A stretch of DNA of 64,000 nt from Pseudomonadota bacterium (GTDB taxonomy: Bacteria > Bdellovibrionota_C > UBA2361 > SZUA-149 > DAOLCO01): NCBI GenBank assembly GCA_027487795.1, contig JAIYCX010000013.1, forward strand, positions 70,148-134,147, read 5' to 3'. The position numbers were made by a program, and so were the translations under genes. How positions within the stretch are numbered: the first letter of the stretch is position 1; each line of letters begins with the position of its first letter. Below are positions 11,161 to 17,590 of this stretch, piece by piece. The notes beneath the pieces are model-generated. The model did no database searches. It had not been told where the DNA came from and was given only the letters and a program-made list of their open reading frames with translations.

Positions 11161-11812
11161 CTGCTGTTAAAAGGTCGATAGCAGATGATGTTGATACATA
11201 AGATGCACTACTTGAGAAACTACCAGTGGCAGTAGTTTCAGTTTGCTCTACTTGATGCCTAACGGTTCTTCTCTTTTTTACGAATCCATCTACTTGAACA
11301 TCTTTAGCTTTAATTTTTTCAGTACCCAATAGAGTATCAGTACCAGCAATCTGTGATAGAGCAATAACAAGTTCCGAGCTTTGCTCTACATCGATACCGA
11401 TACCCTTCATGGCATTAGTAAGCTGATCTTTATCAAGTAAGTTTATGCCCTGCTCTTTTGCTCTACTGAGAACTCTCTTAAAACTTTTTATATGTCTTTG
11501 AAATTCAGTATCCAAAGCATTTCGCTCAGCATCTCCTAGATTCTCATCACTAGCTCTCTCAGCTAAAGGAATTAGCTTTTCAGTAAGGTATAAAAGTTCT
11601 TCTAATGAGTCTTTAGAAATCTGTGCAGTTTCAACTGCGGAGTTTAATTTAAAAAAGGAGTTACTAAAAGCCGTATTGATCGAAGATAGCGTAGTAAGTA
11701 CTTCTTGATTTTTTGAATCAAAGCTCGCACTAAGACCTTTACCACCGATGGTGGAAGTTCTACCCGATACTTGTGCCGGTGCCGCTGCGTTTATACTTTT
11801 AATGTCGCTCAT
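1..11812 (-). CDS. Giant flagellin-like / FG-GAP repeat protein (3' end outside window)
   Basis: The minus-strand frame from the ATG at 11810-11812 can be followed to position 1. The start and the left edge lie in the same codon phase, and I met no stop in the stretches I translated. That gives at least 3,937 residues, with the C-terminus beyond the window. Residues about 38-127 read like a flagellin/FlgL D0-D1 helical segment (SINTAFSN, DSLEELLYLTEKLIPLAERA, EFQRHIKSFKRVLSRA, GINLLD). From about residue 217 onward the protein is a chain of roughly 49-residue FG-GAP/VCBS-type repeats with calcium-binding DxNxDGxxD loops, as in beta-propeller and integrin-alpha repeats. No classical signal peptide is visible, so export by a flagellar or type I route is conceivable. 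Likely a cell-surface or released adhesin-like protein; function inferred from domain type only. Confidence 0.88.
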   Translation of the reverse strand, partial: MSDIKSINAAAPAQVSGRTSTIGGKGLSASFDSKNQEVLTTLSSINTAFSNSFFKLNSAVETAQISKDSLEELLYLTEKLIPLAERASDENLGDAERNALDTEFQRHIKSFKRVLSRAKEQGINLLDKDQLTNAMKGIGIDVEQSSELVIALSQIAGTDTLLGTEKIKAKDVQVDGFVKKRRTVRHQVEQTETTATGSFSSSASYVSTSSAIDLLTADVNSDGRVDIITADAGTNTISILQANSNGTLKSPISYAVGGAVSEILYYDADTDGFEDLIAFNDSNSEVRFLKGNANGSFNSAVSYAGTGVGSDITRGDLNSDGIQDLAYVNSSASGASIRFGNADGSFKSVTLVGTTASPTSITIRDIDGNTTPDLLVSSNTGGSIDTFYNSGSGTFTAGQSYNVGLNPTEISSVDFNKDGYADFVSVSSTTGQVRVGLNNGNGTFKSAISYFVGTGAQSLQIVDYDADTNFDILVGLGVGAEIGSIQLLRGNGDGSFKSTLSASAGSSVHAFSVTDLNGDGALDIVTSDLEEDIVRVFIANNQTGGILERTGTAAFDRVSPGGVSGVSGDGTFTSVTSVGLANADGTFKNSSTSYATTTGPTNVELYDLNNDTFLDLITTDYGATGTGNTISVQRGNGDGSFKAKVTYTGIAGMEDLAILDTNNNGYQDIVVLSVANSNSTDGTFKNSASYATNAAAKKVELYDLNGDGFKDLITSDVGSTGNGTTLGIQLGNGNGTFKRVISYVAGSGVIDFSVLDTNNNGTADIVTISQITGNADGTFKAASSYETTVGASKVELFDVNSDTFLDIITTDVGASGTGTNISVQLGNSGGSFKAAISATTLTGQVDILVGNTNGTAGAEIISLSTVQVAGSPAFTFKGISGGSDGTFKAAISFGATSFGNTEMLVGDFNGDGFDDVINSKTDGRIAVNLGNGNGTFKSLTTYFINASFTAGSLHSANINTGTDSIVDIVGVTSSNIYISVANSDGTFKTSSSQSLTNLGVTFGKFDNNTSDDLVYISNTDRVMTRLSNGDGTFKADVQISNSTAPITQAVTRDVNNDGFIDIVAGGFDTTTEEARTWIILGNGDGTFKTDISYRLQGTSFSKLSVGDFTGDGIADIVAFTSDYNTNANTGNLLIGNSNGSFKSTISINYLSSGSGITPQDIIISDFNGDGNIDFLVEDEFGFPYTRHAIFLGNGNGTFKAKNSFISAMASGDLAIADFNEDGITDIANTGGGDTRFEILLGNGSAPGGYDTGANPNAVKLADINGDGNLDAVTVAGTNSIDVLFGNGNGTFKARNSFATATQLTGTDINLTDIDGDTFEDLITQHAGSSVIYVAKGNSNGTFAAGISYDTGLSTAGFSASDLNADGFLDIVTNASGSSTVSVLLGNANGSFKAKATYRMISGSVSMFGAEIADVNNDSIKDIIAYETSTSSLRVITGNANGTFNSWTTLYNNFNSDTFAFRDTNGDTYLDLVSVGGSEAFVSLANSNGTYKAKTTIAINGTGRGIQFSDFNSDGRQDLLINTNVGSEVLVSNGDGSFKKAITVSVGGRANNATTGDVDNDGDLDFVTTMDTTADLNVFLNTVVGASGTATINVLAGNNTGSFKSGISYNVGSAASSFVKGNINADVFEDLVIAGGTSNSVYVMTANSNGSYKSSVSYAIGGEVSDVNLHDVNGDGNNDIVATKKSTGEAVVLFGNGAGGFVNSIGLGDGSFKSRVSFASGTRPTSVTLGDLNGDGIRDLISSDETTNTLSVLIGNGNGTFKSRVTFASGITPSSVKLSDLNGDGVIDLISADSSGDTLSILIGNGDGTFKSRVSFASGNIPSSVQLGDLNGDGVTDLISSDQGDNSLSVLIGNGNGTFKSRVSFSIGAGPSSVTIGDLNGDGVSDLVSADRNINTLSVLIGNGDGTFKRRASFASGATPNSVTLGDLNGDGISDLISADGDGLSLSVYTGNGDGTFKSRVSFASGSAPSSVMLGDLNGDGISDLISADQSSNTISVLSGNGDGTFKSRVSFASGSSPSSVTLGDLNGDGVTDLISANITSNTLSVLLGNGSSFTSTYDLGTATTSTTLADLNGDNITDLAALDTSTNKLLVSFGNANGSFKSAISYAAPAGATDIKTGDVNADNKTDIIVSTSTGQNVSVFTNNGNGTFKSRVTLNVAGSSYGVAVGDVNADGILDIAASNQDQNDVRVFLGNQGAGSSSLNVLSGNANGSFSTRVSFVASSTATALAYGTFNAGSTNDIVTADGAAGTVSVYIGNNNGSYKARVSISLGGTISDVSVHDVNADGNDDIVATDSSTGEAKVLLGTGTGGFVQSIGLGDGSFKGRNTFNLEANGNILAYDFNRDGVLDLISADDSGSGSNVSIAIGNGDGSFLTQVTLLRGNSTYDVAIGDFNNDGFSDLFATGHATNKLILSNGDGTFKSAVSINKTFALTFDVESADFNNDGNLDIAYNSADGGYQYRIALGNGDGTFKAETSIYNDAFTSARYSIARDFNNDGNIDIAIISNSVSDDLGIFFGNGDGTFGGKKTIATVTDPEAITSADINKDGIQDILIAGSASRLGIHLGNSDGTFQALQTKATAGAALQDLKVADFDGDSILDVVIASGAGPAVSVALGVGDGTFGGFTNYNTSGNPAAIAVADLNGDGIADILSGGNTPGNGVSILLGNGISSVSTYKLGTTPSQVILSDINNDNINDLAALDTSTNKLLVSFGNSNGSFKSAISYIAPAGATDIRAEDFDDDGDTDIFVSSSTGQSVSVFKNNGTGTFESRVTYNVGGQSFGVAVGDLNADGYADIAATDFTNTTVDIFLGNATVGQYGVINVLSGNSDGTFVAGISFAASANATALAYGTFNAGNTRDIVTADGAAGTVSVYIGNSDGSYKARVSISLGGNISDVNVSDVDGDGNYDIVATDSSTGEAKVLFGNGAGGFVQSIGLGNGTFKGRVSFSTGSEPTSVTLGDLNGDGISDLISADQDSTHLSVMIGNGDGSFKSRSSYTTAGAPSFVTLGDLNGDGVTDLISTDQSSASLSVMIGNGDGSFKSSTSFAAGNGPRSVTLGDLNGDGVSDLVAADSSSNSLSVMIGNGDGSFKSRSSFVTGTSPFSVTLGDLNGDGVSDLISADNGSASLSIMIGNGDGSFKSRYSLVTGTNPASVKLGDLNSDGISDLISADTGSASLSIMIGNGDGSFKLRSSFVTGSNPSSVMLGDLNGDGVSDLISADAFSASLSIMIGNGDGSFKSRSSITTGGSPYSLTLGDLNGDGVSDLISADFDNSTLSVMLGNGSSLTPTYDLGTATTSTTLADLNGDNISDIAALDTSTNKLLVSFGNSNGSFKSAISYVTSAGAKDIRTGDFDADGDIDIAVASSTGQSVEIFHNNNNGTFKTRVTYNIQGDAYGLAVGDLNGDDALDIAATNFTSNDVRILVGNTTGSGGGFKTEDAPEYVQLYDANGDSSIDALVATVGTGTSTISVLAGNGNGTFKSRISYVVGTDIGEFALADIGGPTVREDLIAAGGTSNSVRVLFANNDGSYAAAISYAGSGNISDVSVVDFNGDTFEDIIATDTTNGKVLFYAGNNNGTFKSAVSYVAGAGASAVEVRDINGDTFLDVVTTDSTTNTVSVLLGNSNGTFKQRTSYQVAGNANSISFGDFNEDGIQDLSVGSVTSGNDTVNILFGNAAGTYKSALSFRTGDDIKTSKVSDFNLDGFDDVVTTTGSDNKTRVFLGNGNGSFKTGVSYTGGQGNFGLALGDINADGSTDFVTTSNLDDDIQVYLGNTHLISGAGGYKAGTAAVQIASGDLNNDGNIDIVSSNGDSVSILYGNGDSSFKAGISYAVTGTPTSGLIADFDDDGDMDLVISTTTGNALKILVNNGTGTFKAAETLANLSAAADQLIIGDFNNDGDKDIAAGSSGAISVVFGNGNSTFKAVASFVAGAGISSLDSGDVNGDGI
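1798..6830 (-). repeat. Higher-order repeat, period about 1.84 kb, within the FG-GAP gene
   Basis: A distinctive G-rich block (plus-strand view) occurs at about 1798, 3634 and 5473, spaced 1,836 and 1,839 nt. A second C-rich block recurs at about 2990, 4850 and 6690. Each super-unit therefore holds about 12-13 FG-GAP units in the same order: variable calcium-loop units, then block A, then a run of near-identical units, then block B. The third copy diverges after block B. This indicates segmental duplication of about 1.84 kb in addition to single-unit amplification. Confidence 0.75.
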
Positions 11813-12415
11813 CAGCTAAGCAAAAAATCCTAAAAAAAATTCAAAAAACTCGTTGTAAAAAAAGCACTGCATTATAACGAGGAACTCTTAGTGTTAGTAA
11901 CGACTTAAAATAGCCATAACTGGAGCCTTTTTAGTGGGTTTTAGTGACTTTAGGAGTATTTTTTAACTACGTTTTTTAAGTAAGAAAAACTGCTAAAAAC
12001 TGGGCTAGATTTCAGTGGGTTATATTGGTTTTTCATGACTAGTTTTTGGCTAGTGTCACGGAATTGTAATAGATTGTAATGGTTTTTACCAGCCGCCTCG
12101 TCCGAGTTCCAGAGCATTAAATCTTCCTGTCTACATTCTCGCAAGTTCCGTTGGAACTTAAGCTCCGAGGTGCCCTAAATTTTTTCCAGCTAAATCTAGC
12201 TGAGGAAAAAAAATTTACTCGAAGTCCGGCCAGTAAGATTTAATGCTCCGGAACTCTTTTCGTTCTTTTTTTGAAATTTTGAATGAATTTTCAGAAATGA
12301 AATTTAGAAAATATTATTATAATTTAATCATATTAAAAATTTAAAAAGTATAGTAAAAAAAACTGTGAACGAAGTACTCTTATAAAATTAAATAAAAAGT
12401 AACTAAAATTATATA
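11813..12415. other. Divergent intergenic region with one structured repeat
   Basis: This 603-nt gap separates the divergent giant FG-GAP gene and the membrane protein at 12416. It must hold both promoters, but I cannot place them with confidence. The only clear structure is the repeat unit at 12104-12256. The parts either side are AT-rich and no convincing gene is seen. Confidence 0.6.
12104..12256 (+). repeat. Structured intergenic repeat, unit 1 (solitary, forward)
   Basis: Imperfect inverted arms of about 26 nt (GAGTTCC...ATCTT / AAGAT...GGAACTC) enclose the family core. The core has a first hairpin (AAGTTCC/GGAACTT loop stem flanked by CTCG/CGAG), the conserved CTCCGAGGTGCC, and a second A/T-rich hairpin around CCAGCTAAATCTAGCTGAGG, then ACTCGAAGTCCGGCC. 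It has no inverted partner nearby, unlike the other six units. Confidence 0.85.
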
Positions 12416-14113
12416 ATGCTCTTAAGCTTATTAACATTTTCATATATAGTTTTAGCTAGCATTATGGGAGCCCTCCTGCCTATCCTTCTAGGTCAATTTT
12501 TTTATAAAGGTAAAAATTTAGTTCTATTTGAGAATTATATCGCAGGACTAATAACTCTGACTTTAGTAGTATTTACTTATTTGCTTACTAATGGTTCTTT
12601 GATAGCGTTTTATTTAGCGAGCTCTTTTTTATTGTTAGGCTCTTTAAAATACTACAAAGAGAGCTTATCTCTTATAAAAAGTAACTCCTCTATAATCATC
12701 ATCTGGATTGCATTTTCATGTTTTGGCGTTTGTTCTTTAGCTTCTGAAAAATTTCTTGTCTCAGATTTTACTGCTGCAAATATTCAAAATAAATTTGCAT
12801 TACCTATAGATAATCTTCTTCAATATCAGACAATACGTTACATAACAGAGATGATAAATCCTGTAACTACCGCACCTGTACCTACATGGAGTTTTGGGGA
12901 TAGAGGGCCATTAGCTGGGATAATTATTAGTTTTTACTTTTTACTTTTTGCTCTCAGAGAGACAGCTCCTTGGCTAGGGAGTACTGGACAAACATTTTTA
13001 CTTTTTGAAGTTATGATGGTTTTATTAAATTCAATGATTTTACTGCCTTTTTCTAGTATTCTTAATTTTAATAATACTTCACATAAGAAACTTGGGTTAT
13101 TAGTTCTCCTAACTAGTCCCTTTATTTTTATTAATACTTTCTTCACTTGGCCTAAGTTGTTTTCTGCTTCACTCATGCTTCATGTTTTGTATAAGATCAT
13201 TTTAGATAAAGATGCCAAAAACAGAGATTTTTTTTTCTACGGTTTTCTAATCGCACTTTCTCTACTTGCTCATGAGCAAAGTATTTTTATACTTCCAGGT
13301 TTATTTGTTTACCTAGCTTGGAAATTTAAATTAAAAAAGGCGTTAACAATACTACTTGCTAGCATAACTACTTATTCACCCTGGCTGATATTCAGAGCTA
13401 TCACAGGACTAGGTGGAATGGGAACTTTTGTTTGCAATGCTTTATGTATGAGCACTTCTGCTACTGAAAATAAAAGTAGTTTTGACTTAATAAAACTATA
13501 CTTTCAGAGTCATAGCATTATCGAAATACTTAAAACTAGATTTTACAATCTACTCTATCCAATAGATTTATTACATTACGATTGGCTAAGTTTCTTTTCA
13601 AAACCTAGTCTTGAACGTTTTATTCTGGGTACAGCTAGCTTAAATTTTTATCAATTAGTTTTTGGGCTTGGAGTAATTTTATTTCTTAGATTGTTATTTA
13701 TTATTCCACTGAACCTAAAAAAGTCTTTTAAAACCAGTGAAAATCAAATGCTTTTAACAGTAATGAGTTCACTTCCAGTAGCAGCACTTCTAAGTGGATG
13801 CGAGCTAATGACAACAAATCACATCTGGGCATATTCTTTAATTGTTTATCTAATGGCTTATAGTAGTAACAAAAGTAAGTTTGTAACATTAGATTATTTA
13901 TGCCTCGGCGCTCAAATTGTATTTAACCTACTAACTCTTTCACTCTACCTATGGGGCTCTCCACTTGCTCCGGTGCTATCACCCTACGGACTGAGAGCGG
14001 AAAATTATTTCTCAATCAGAGAGTTTTATATGTTGTTATTTTTTATTATTCTTGGTTTTAGTTTTTTTAAGATTAAATTTAGTACCACTCCCCACATAGT
14101 TCCGAACCCCTGA
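12416..14113 (+). CDS. Polytopic membrane protein, possible GT-C type glycosyltransferase
   Basis: 565 residues with about a dozen hydrophobic segments starting at the N-terminus (SLLTFSYIVLASIMGALLPI). A loop contains GDRGPLAG, and a central block reads FINTFFTWPKLFSASLMLH followed by a helix with HEQSIFILPG. The overall pattern resembles lipid-linked-sugar GT-C enzymes or O-antigen-processing membrane proteins. I do not see a family-defining motif, so the enzyme call is tentative. The stop codon and last few codons lie in the left arm of structured repeat unit 2, so the C-terminus (HIVPNP) may have been shaped by that insertion. Monocistronic; followed by the paired repeats and then trpE. 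Confidence 0.7.
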   Translation: MLLSLLTFSYIVLASIMGALLPILLGQFFYKGKNLVLFENYIAGLITLTLVVFTYLLTNGSLIAFYLASSFLLLGSLKYYKESLSLIKSNSSIIIIWIAFSCFGVCSLASEKFLVSDFTAANIQNKFALPIDNLLQYQTIRYITEMINPVTTAPVPTWSFGDRGPLAGIIISFYFLLFALRETAPWLGSTGQTFLLFEVMMVLLNSMILLPFSSILNFNNTSHKKLGLLVLLTSPFIFINTFFTWPKLFSASLMLHVLYKIILDKDAKNRDFFFYGFLIALSLLAHEQSIFILPGLFVYLAWKFKLKKALTILLASITTYSPWLIFRAITGLGGMGTFVCNALCMSTSATENKSSFDLIKLYFQSHSIIEILKTRFYNLLYPIDLLHYDWLSFFSKPSLERFILGTASLNFYQLVFGLGVILFLRLLFIIPLNLKKSFKTSENQMLLTVMSSLPVAALLSGCELMTTNHIWAYSLIVYLMAYSSNKSKFVTLDYLCLGAQIVFNLLTLSLYLWGSPLAPVLSPYGLRAENYFSIREFYMLLFFIILGFSFFKIKFSTTPHIVPNP

Positions 14114-14247
14114 GTCTCCCTGAGCTCATTCTCGCGCATCCCACCTGGGATGCAGCTCCGAGGTGCCCCAAATTTTTTCCAGCTAAATCTAGCTGAGGAA
14201 AAAATTTGCTTGAAGTCCGCTCAGCGAAACTCAGGGGTTCGGAACTA
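14097..14247 (+). repeat. Structured intergenic repeat, unit 2 (forward)
   Basis: Arms TAGTTCCGAACCCCTGAG and CTCAGGGGTTCGGAACTA are perfect complements over 18 nt and continue imperfectly inward to GAGC/GCTC. The core carries the hairpin GCATCCCA/TGGGATGC, CTCCGAGGTGCC, and the A/T-rich hairpin around CCAGCTAAATCTAGCTGAGG. The left arm contains the TGA stop of the upstream gene. Forms a head-to-head pair with unit 3. Confidence 0.88.
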
Positions 14248-14260
14248 TCACGCCCTCCCC

Positions 14261-14296
14261 ACCCTTGTTCTTAATATTTTTATTTAAAACAAGGGT
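14261..14296. terminator. Spacer hairpin between repeat units 2 and 3
   Basis: ACCCTTGTT and AACAAGGGT form a 9-bp stem around an 18-nt A/T loop inside the AT-rich spacer of the composite element. There is no clean T-run after it, so a terminator role for the upstream membrane-protein gene is only possible. It has no obvious equivalent in the other two spacers. Confidence 0.35.
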
Positions 14297-14363
14297 AAAT
14301 ATTTAGGCTTTAATTCTGAAGAAAATAAATTATATATTAAAAAATAATAATAAGGTGGGGCTG

Positions 14364-14521
14364 GAAGAGTTTGGGAAGTTTAAGTCTTTCTGGCCGGACT
14401 TCGAGTAAATTTTTTTCCTTAGCTAAGTATTGCTGGAAAAAATTTAGGGCACCTCGGAGCTGCATCCCAGGTGGGATGCGCGAGAATGAGGCCAGGAAGA
14501 CTTAAACTTCCCAAACTCTTC
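14364..14521 (-). repeat. Structured intergenic repeat, unit 3 (reverse)
   Basis: Arms GAAGAGTTTGGGAAGTTTAA and TTAAACTTCCCAAACTCTTC are fully complementary over 20 nt, and the pairing continues to GGCC. The core is in the opposite orientation to unit 2: GGACTTCGAG, A/T-rich hairpin, GGCACCTCGGAGC, hairpin GCATCCCA/TGGGATGC, then GAGAATGAG. Just upstream of trpE, so it could sit in the trp leader. Confidence 0.88.
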
Positions 14522-14607
14522 GAAGAAGTTCATAAATTATTACATAAAATTTTAAATATATTCCTTCCAAATGAGACAAGACATAATCTTTAGGATATAA
14601 GTTTTCC

Positions 14608-16026
14608 ATGTCTTTAAAATCTTATATTAAAACTTTCTTAGGTGACCTTAGTACCCCTGTGGGTATTTATTTACGGATTAGAGATTTGTATCCGGAAAGT
14701 TGCTTGCTTGAAAGTGGTCATGATGATGAGCACTTTAATGGGCAAGATAATAGCTCTACGATTGTTGGAATTAATCCTATTAAAACTTACAGGAAAGATT
14801 CTAGAAGTAGTGATCCTAGCAAAGGGGATAACACAGAAAATGCTTTTGAAGGCTTGAAGGAGTTTTATAAAAGCTTAGTACCTGTTGTTAATTATATCAA
14901 TAAGCCAGAAAAAAATTATAAAAGCTTTAATGGCCTGATTGGGTATATAAGTTTTAACGCTATACCACATCTAGAAAATATTAAATTTTCAGGTACCAGA
15001 CAAGAGTGTCGAAGAATTCCTGAAATTCAATATTCTCTTTATGAGTATGTGATTCAAGTAAATCATTTTTCAAATATACTAACTATTACTTATAGTGACT
15101 TAGATAATACTAGCGAGTCTGAGATAGTTTCTAAGATAGATGCTCTGTATGAAGTCATCACTAATAAAACTATTCTAGTAAATGAATTTTCTTTGAATGG
15201 GGCAGAGTCGTCTAATATGGATGATGAGCGACATTATAAAATAATTGATAAGTGTAAAGAGCATATTCAACGTGGGGATATTTTTCAGATAGTAACTTCT
15301 AGAAGATATTCACAGGAGTTTAGTGGAGATGATTTTGAGGTTTATAGGGCTCTTAGATCAATAAATCCTTCACCTTACTTGTATTATTATGACGGGGGAG
15401 GTTTTAAATTATTTGGATCTTCACCTGAAGCACAGTTAAAATTAAAGAATGGTATTGCTTCAAGCTTTCCAATTGCTGGAACTTACGCACGTACTGGGGA
15501 TAATACATTAGACAAAAAAAATGCTGATGCATTAATGCTAGATCCTAAAGAAAACGCGGAACATGTTATGCTAGTTGATCTTGCTAGAAATGATCTTAGT
15601 CGTTTTTGTAGTGAGGTTAAGGTTCCTATTTTTAAAGAAGTACAATATTATTCTCATGTGACTCATTTGGTGTCACGAGTTGATGGCAAAGTTAATGACT
15701 CATCTTCTCCTATAGATCTGCTAACTTCTACTTATCCTGCTGGTACTTTAAGCGGAGCTCCTAAATATAGAGCAATGCAAATAATTAATGAGCTTGAACC
15801 AGATAGTAGAGAGAATTATGCAGGGGCGATTGGATTAATTGATTTTAGTGGGGATTTAATACATGCGATTATGATTAGATCTTTTTTATCTAAAGATAAT
15901 ACTCTTCATTACCAAGCAGGGGCAGGTATTGTTTCTGAATCTGATCCTAGTAGCGAAATACAGGAAGTTAAAAATAAACTTGGAGCGCTTAAGAAAGCTT
16001 TATTGATGGCGGAAGGAAGTCTATGA
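14608..16026 (+). CDS. trpE: Anthranilate synthase component I
   Basis: Converts chorismate and ammonia (or glutamine, with TrpG) to anthranilate, the first committed step of tryptophan synthesis. At 472 residues it is a normal length. The N-terminal regulatory part keeps the LLES tryptophan-binding motif (SCLLESG), so feedback inhibition is likely. The chorismate-binding domain shows FGSSPEAQL, PIAGTYARTG, DPKENAEHVMLVDLARND, THLVSRVDG and PAGTLSGAPKYRAMQII. Overlaps trpG by 4 nt (ATGA), indicating translational coupling. First gene of the trp operon, lying 86 nt after structured repeat unit 3. I saw no obvious trp leader peptide with tandem Trp codons. Confidence 0.97.
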   Translation: MSLKSYIKTFLGDLSTPVGIYLRIRDLYPESCLLESGHDDEHFNGQDNSSTIVGINPIKTYRKDSRSSDPSKGDNTENAFEGLKEFYKSLVPVVNYINKPEKNYKSFNGLIGYISFNAIPHLENIKFSGTRQECRRIPEIQYSLYEYVIQVNHFSNILTITYSDLDNTSESEIVSKIDALYEVITNKTILVNEFSLNGAESSNMDDERHYKIIDKCKEHIQRGDIFQIVTSRRYSQEFSGDDFEVYRALRSINPSPYLYYYDGGGFKLFGSSPEAQLKLKNGIASSFPIAGTYARTGDNTLDKKNADALMLDPKENAEHVMLVDLARNDLSRFCSEVKVPIFKEVQYYSHVTHLVSRVDGKVNDSSSPIDLLTSTYPAGTLSGAPKYRAMQIINELEPDSRENYAGAIGLIDFSGDLIHAIMIRSFLSKDNTLHYQAGAGIVSESDPSSEIQEVKNKLGALKKALLMAEGSL

Positions 16027-16613
16027 GTTCAGCTGAAGCGCAAAACTTAGTAGTCATAGATAACTACGACTCATTTACCTACAACCTAGTACATTTAATC
16101 AAAGAAATTTCAGGCTCCGAAGTAGCTGTAATTAGAAATGATCAATTTGAATTAGATGAAATAGAAAAGTTTTCACATATAGTTCTTTCACCAGGGCCAG
16201 GGCTGCCGAGCGAAGCTGGAAAAATGCCGGATGTAGTAAAGCTATTCGCGCCTACTAAAAAAATTCTTGGCGTTTGTCTTGGGCATCAGTGTATAGGTGA
16301 AATATTTGGTGCTAGTTTAAGTAATCTAGATAAGGTTGTTCATGGTAAGGGGATTGAAACTATAAAAACGGTTCAAGATGAAATCCTTTATCAGGGGCTA
16401 AATGATAAGTTCATGACTGGAAGATATCATTCTTGGGTAGTAGATAAGAAGAACCTGCCTAGTTGTTTGGAAATCACTAGTGAAGATGACAAGGGTTATA
16501 TAATGTCTTTAAGGCATAAAGAATATAACGTCAGAGGTGTTCAATTTCACCCAGAATCTGTTCTAACTCCCGATGGATATTCTATGATTAAAAATTGGTT
16601 AGAAGCTGTTTAG
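16023..16613 (+). CDS. trpG: Anthranilate synthase component II (glutamine amidotransferase)
   Basis: Supplies ammonia from glutamine to TrpE. 196 residues, a stand-alone class I amidotransferase. Visible motifs are DNYDSFTYNLVH at the N-terminus, the oxyanion-strand SPGPGLPSEAG, the nucleophile elbow GVCLGHQCIGE with the catalytic Cys, and the His-Glu pair in FHPESVLTPDG. Its ATG overlaps the trpE stop, and trpD begins 2 nt after its own stop. It could also serve para-aminobenzoate synthesis, as trpG/pabA do in some bacteria, but the operon position favours tryptophan. Confidence 0.96.
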   Translation: MSSAEAQNLVVIDNYDSFTYNLVHLIKEISGSEVAVIRNDQFELDEIEKFSHIVLSPGPGLPSEAGKMPDVVKLFAPTKKILGVCLGHQCIGEIFGASLSNLDKVVHGKGIETIKTVQDEILYQGLNDKFMTGRYHSWVVDKKNLPSCLEITSEDDKGYIMSLRHKEYNVRGVQFHPESVLTPDGYSMIKNWLEAV

Positions 16614-16615
16614 TT

Positions 16616-17590
16616 ATGATGGTAAATTCTGCTGGTAAAGAGATTTGTAGAGAATTATTAGATGAGAATCTAAGCCTCACTAAAAAAGCTTATATCCTAG
16701 GCCAACTCTCGTTAAGAGAACCTACGGCTTCTGAGGTATTTGCTTTTAGAGAGGAGATATATAGTAGAGCAACTTTGCTTGATCTAGGTAAGCAAAAAAA
16801 TCTAACAGATATCTGCGGTACTGGTGGGGACGGTAAAGACTCTTTTAATATTTCTACATGTGCAGCATTTGTTCTTGCAAGTCTTGGTATTAAAGTAGCA
16901 AAACATGGAAATGCTGCTTCAACTTCTACCCATGGTTCTTCTGATATCTTAAATGCGCTTGGAGTAAGTCTGACTTCTAGTAAAGATATAATTTCAAAAC
17001 AACTTGAAGAAACGAATCTAAGTTTCTTACACGCTCCCCTTTTTCATCCGTGTTTAAAAGTACTAGCACCATTAAGACGTGAGCTAAAAGTTAAAACTAT
17101 TTTTAATATGCTAGGGCCGCTTTTAAATCCTGCTAGTATAAACTACAACATAGCCGGAGTATCTAGTTATTCACTTTATAAGACTTATAGAGTTGTTTTA
17201 AACCAATTAGAAAAGAACTTCCTAGTTCTATATTCTAGAGATGGATATGATGAAATCTCATTAACTGATCATTTTTACATAGGTAGCAAAACATCTGATC
17301 GCTACTATGATATAAATAATTTTAAGATAGATGGAAAAAGTCTACGTCTTGATCCAAAAGAAATAAGCTCTAAAAAGACCCCGGAAGAATCTGTTACACT
17401 TGTAGAATCTATTCTAAAAGGTGAGGCTAGTAGTCAGTGTATCAATGTAGTTGCTATAAACGTTGGTGCGGCTATTTCCTTGGTACAAGAGGTTTCACTT
17501 GAAGAAGGATTTATGGTGGCGAAAAAACAACTACTAAGCGGCAGTGCTTTTAATATTTTAGAAAAATTGAGGCTAATCAATGCTAACTAA
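16616..17590 (+). CDS. trpD: Anthranilate phosphoribosyltransferase
   Basis: Transfers phosphoribosyl from PRPP to anthranilate. The ATG at 16616 is preferred over an in-frame TTG at 16595 that overlaps trpG; it gives 324 residues and an M-M-V-N start. The PRPP/anthranilate site reads DICGTGGDGKDSFNISTCAA, then KHGNAAS, GSSDILNALG, and FNMLGPLLNPA. The usual KHGNRxVSS reads KHGNAASTST, a small departure at the substrate loop. Not fused to TrpG, and overlaps trpF by 11 nt. Confidence 0.95.
   Translation: MMVNSAGKEICRELLDENLSLTKKAYILGQLSLREPTASEVFAFREEIYSRATLLDLGKQKNLTDICGTGGDGKDSFNISTCAAFVLASLGIKVAKHGNAASTSTHGSSDILNALGVSLTSSKDIISKQLEETNLSFLHAPLFHPCLKVLAPLRRELKVKTIFNMLGPLLNPASINYNIAGVSSYSLYKTYRVVLNQLEKNFLVLYSRDGYDEISLTDHFYIGSKTSDRYYDINNFKIDGKSLRLDPKEISSKKTPEESVTLVESILKGEASSQCINVVAINVGAAISLVQEVSLEEGFMVAKKQLLSGSAFNILEKLRLINAN

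Noticed and set aside
14111..14290. Sec read-through of the 12416 gene TGA into the repeat
   Set aside because: The open stretch after this TGA is the structured repeat itself, with no protein-like composition and no SECIS-like hairpin at the right distance; it is read as a true stop.
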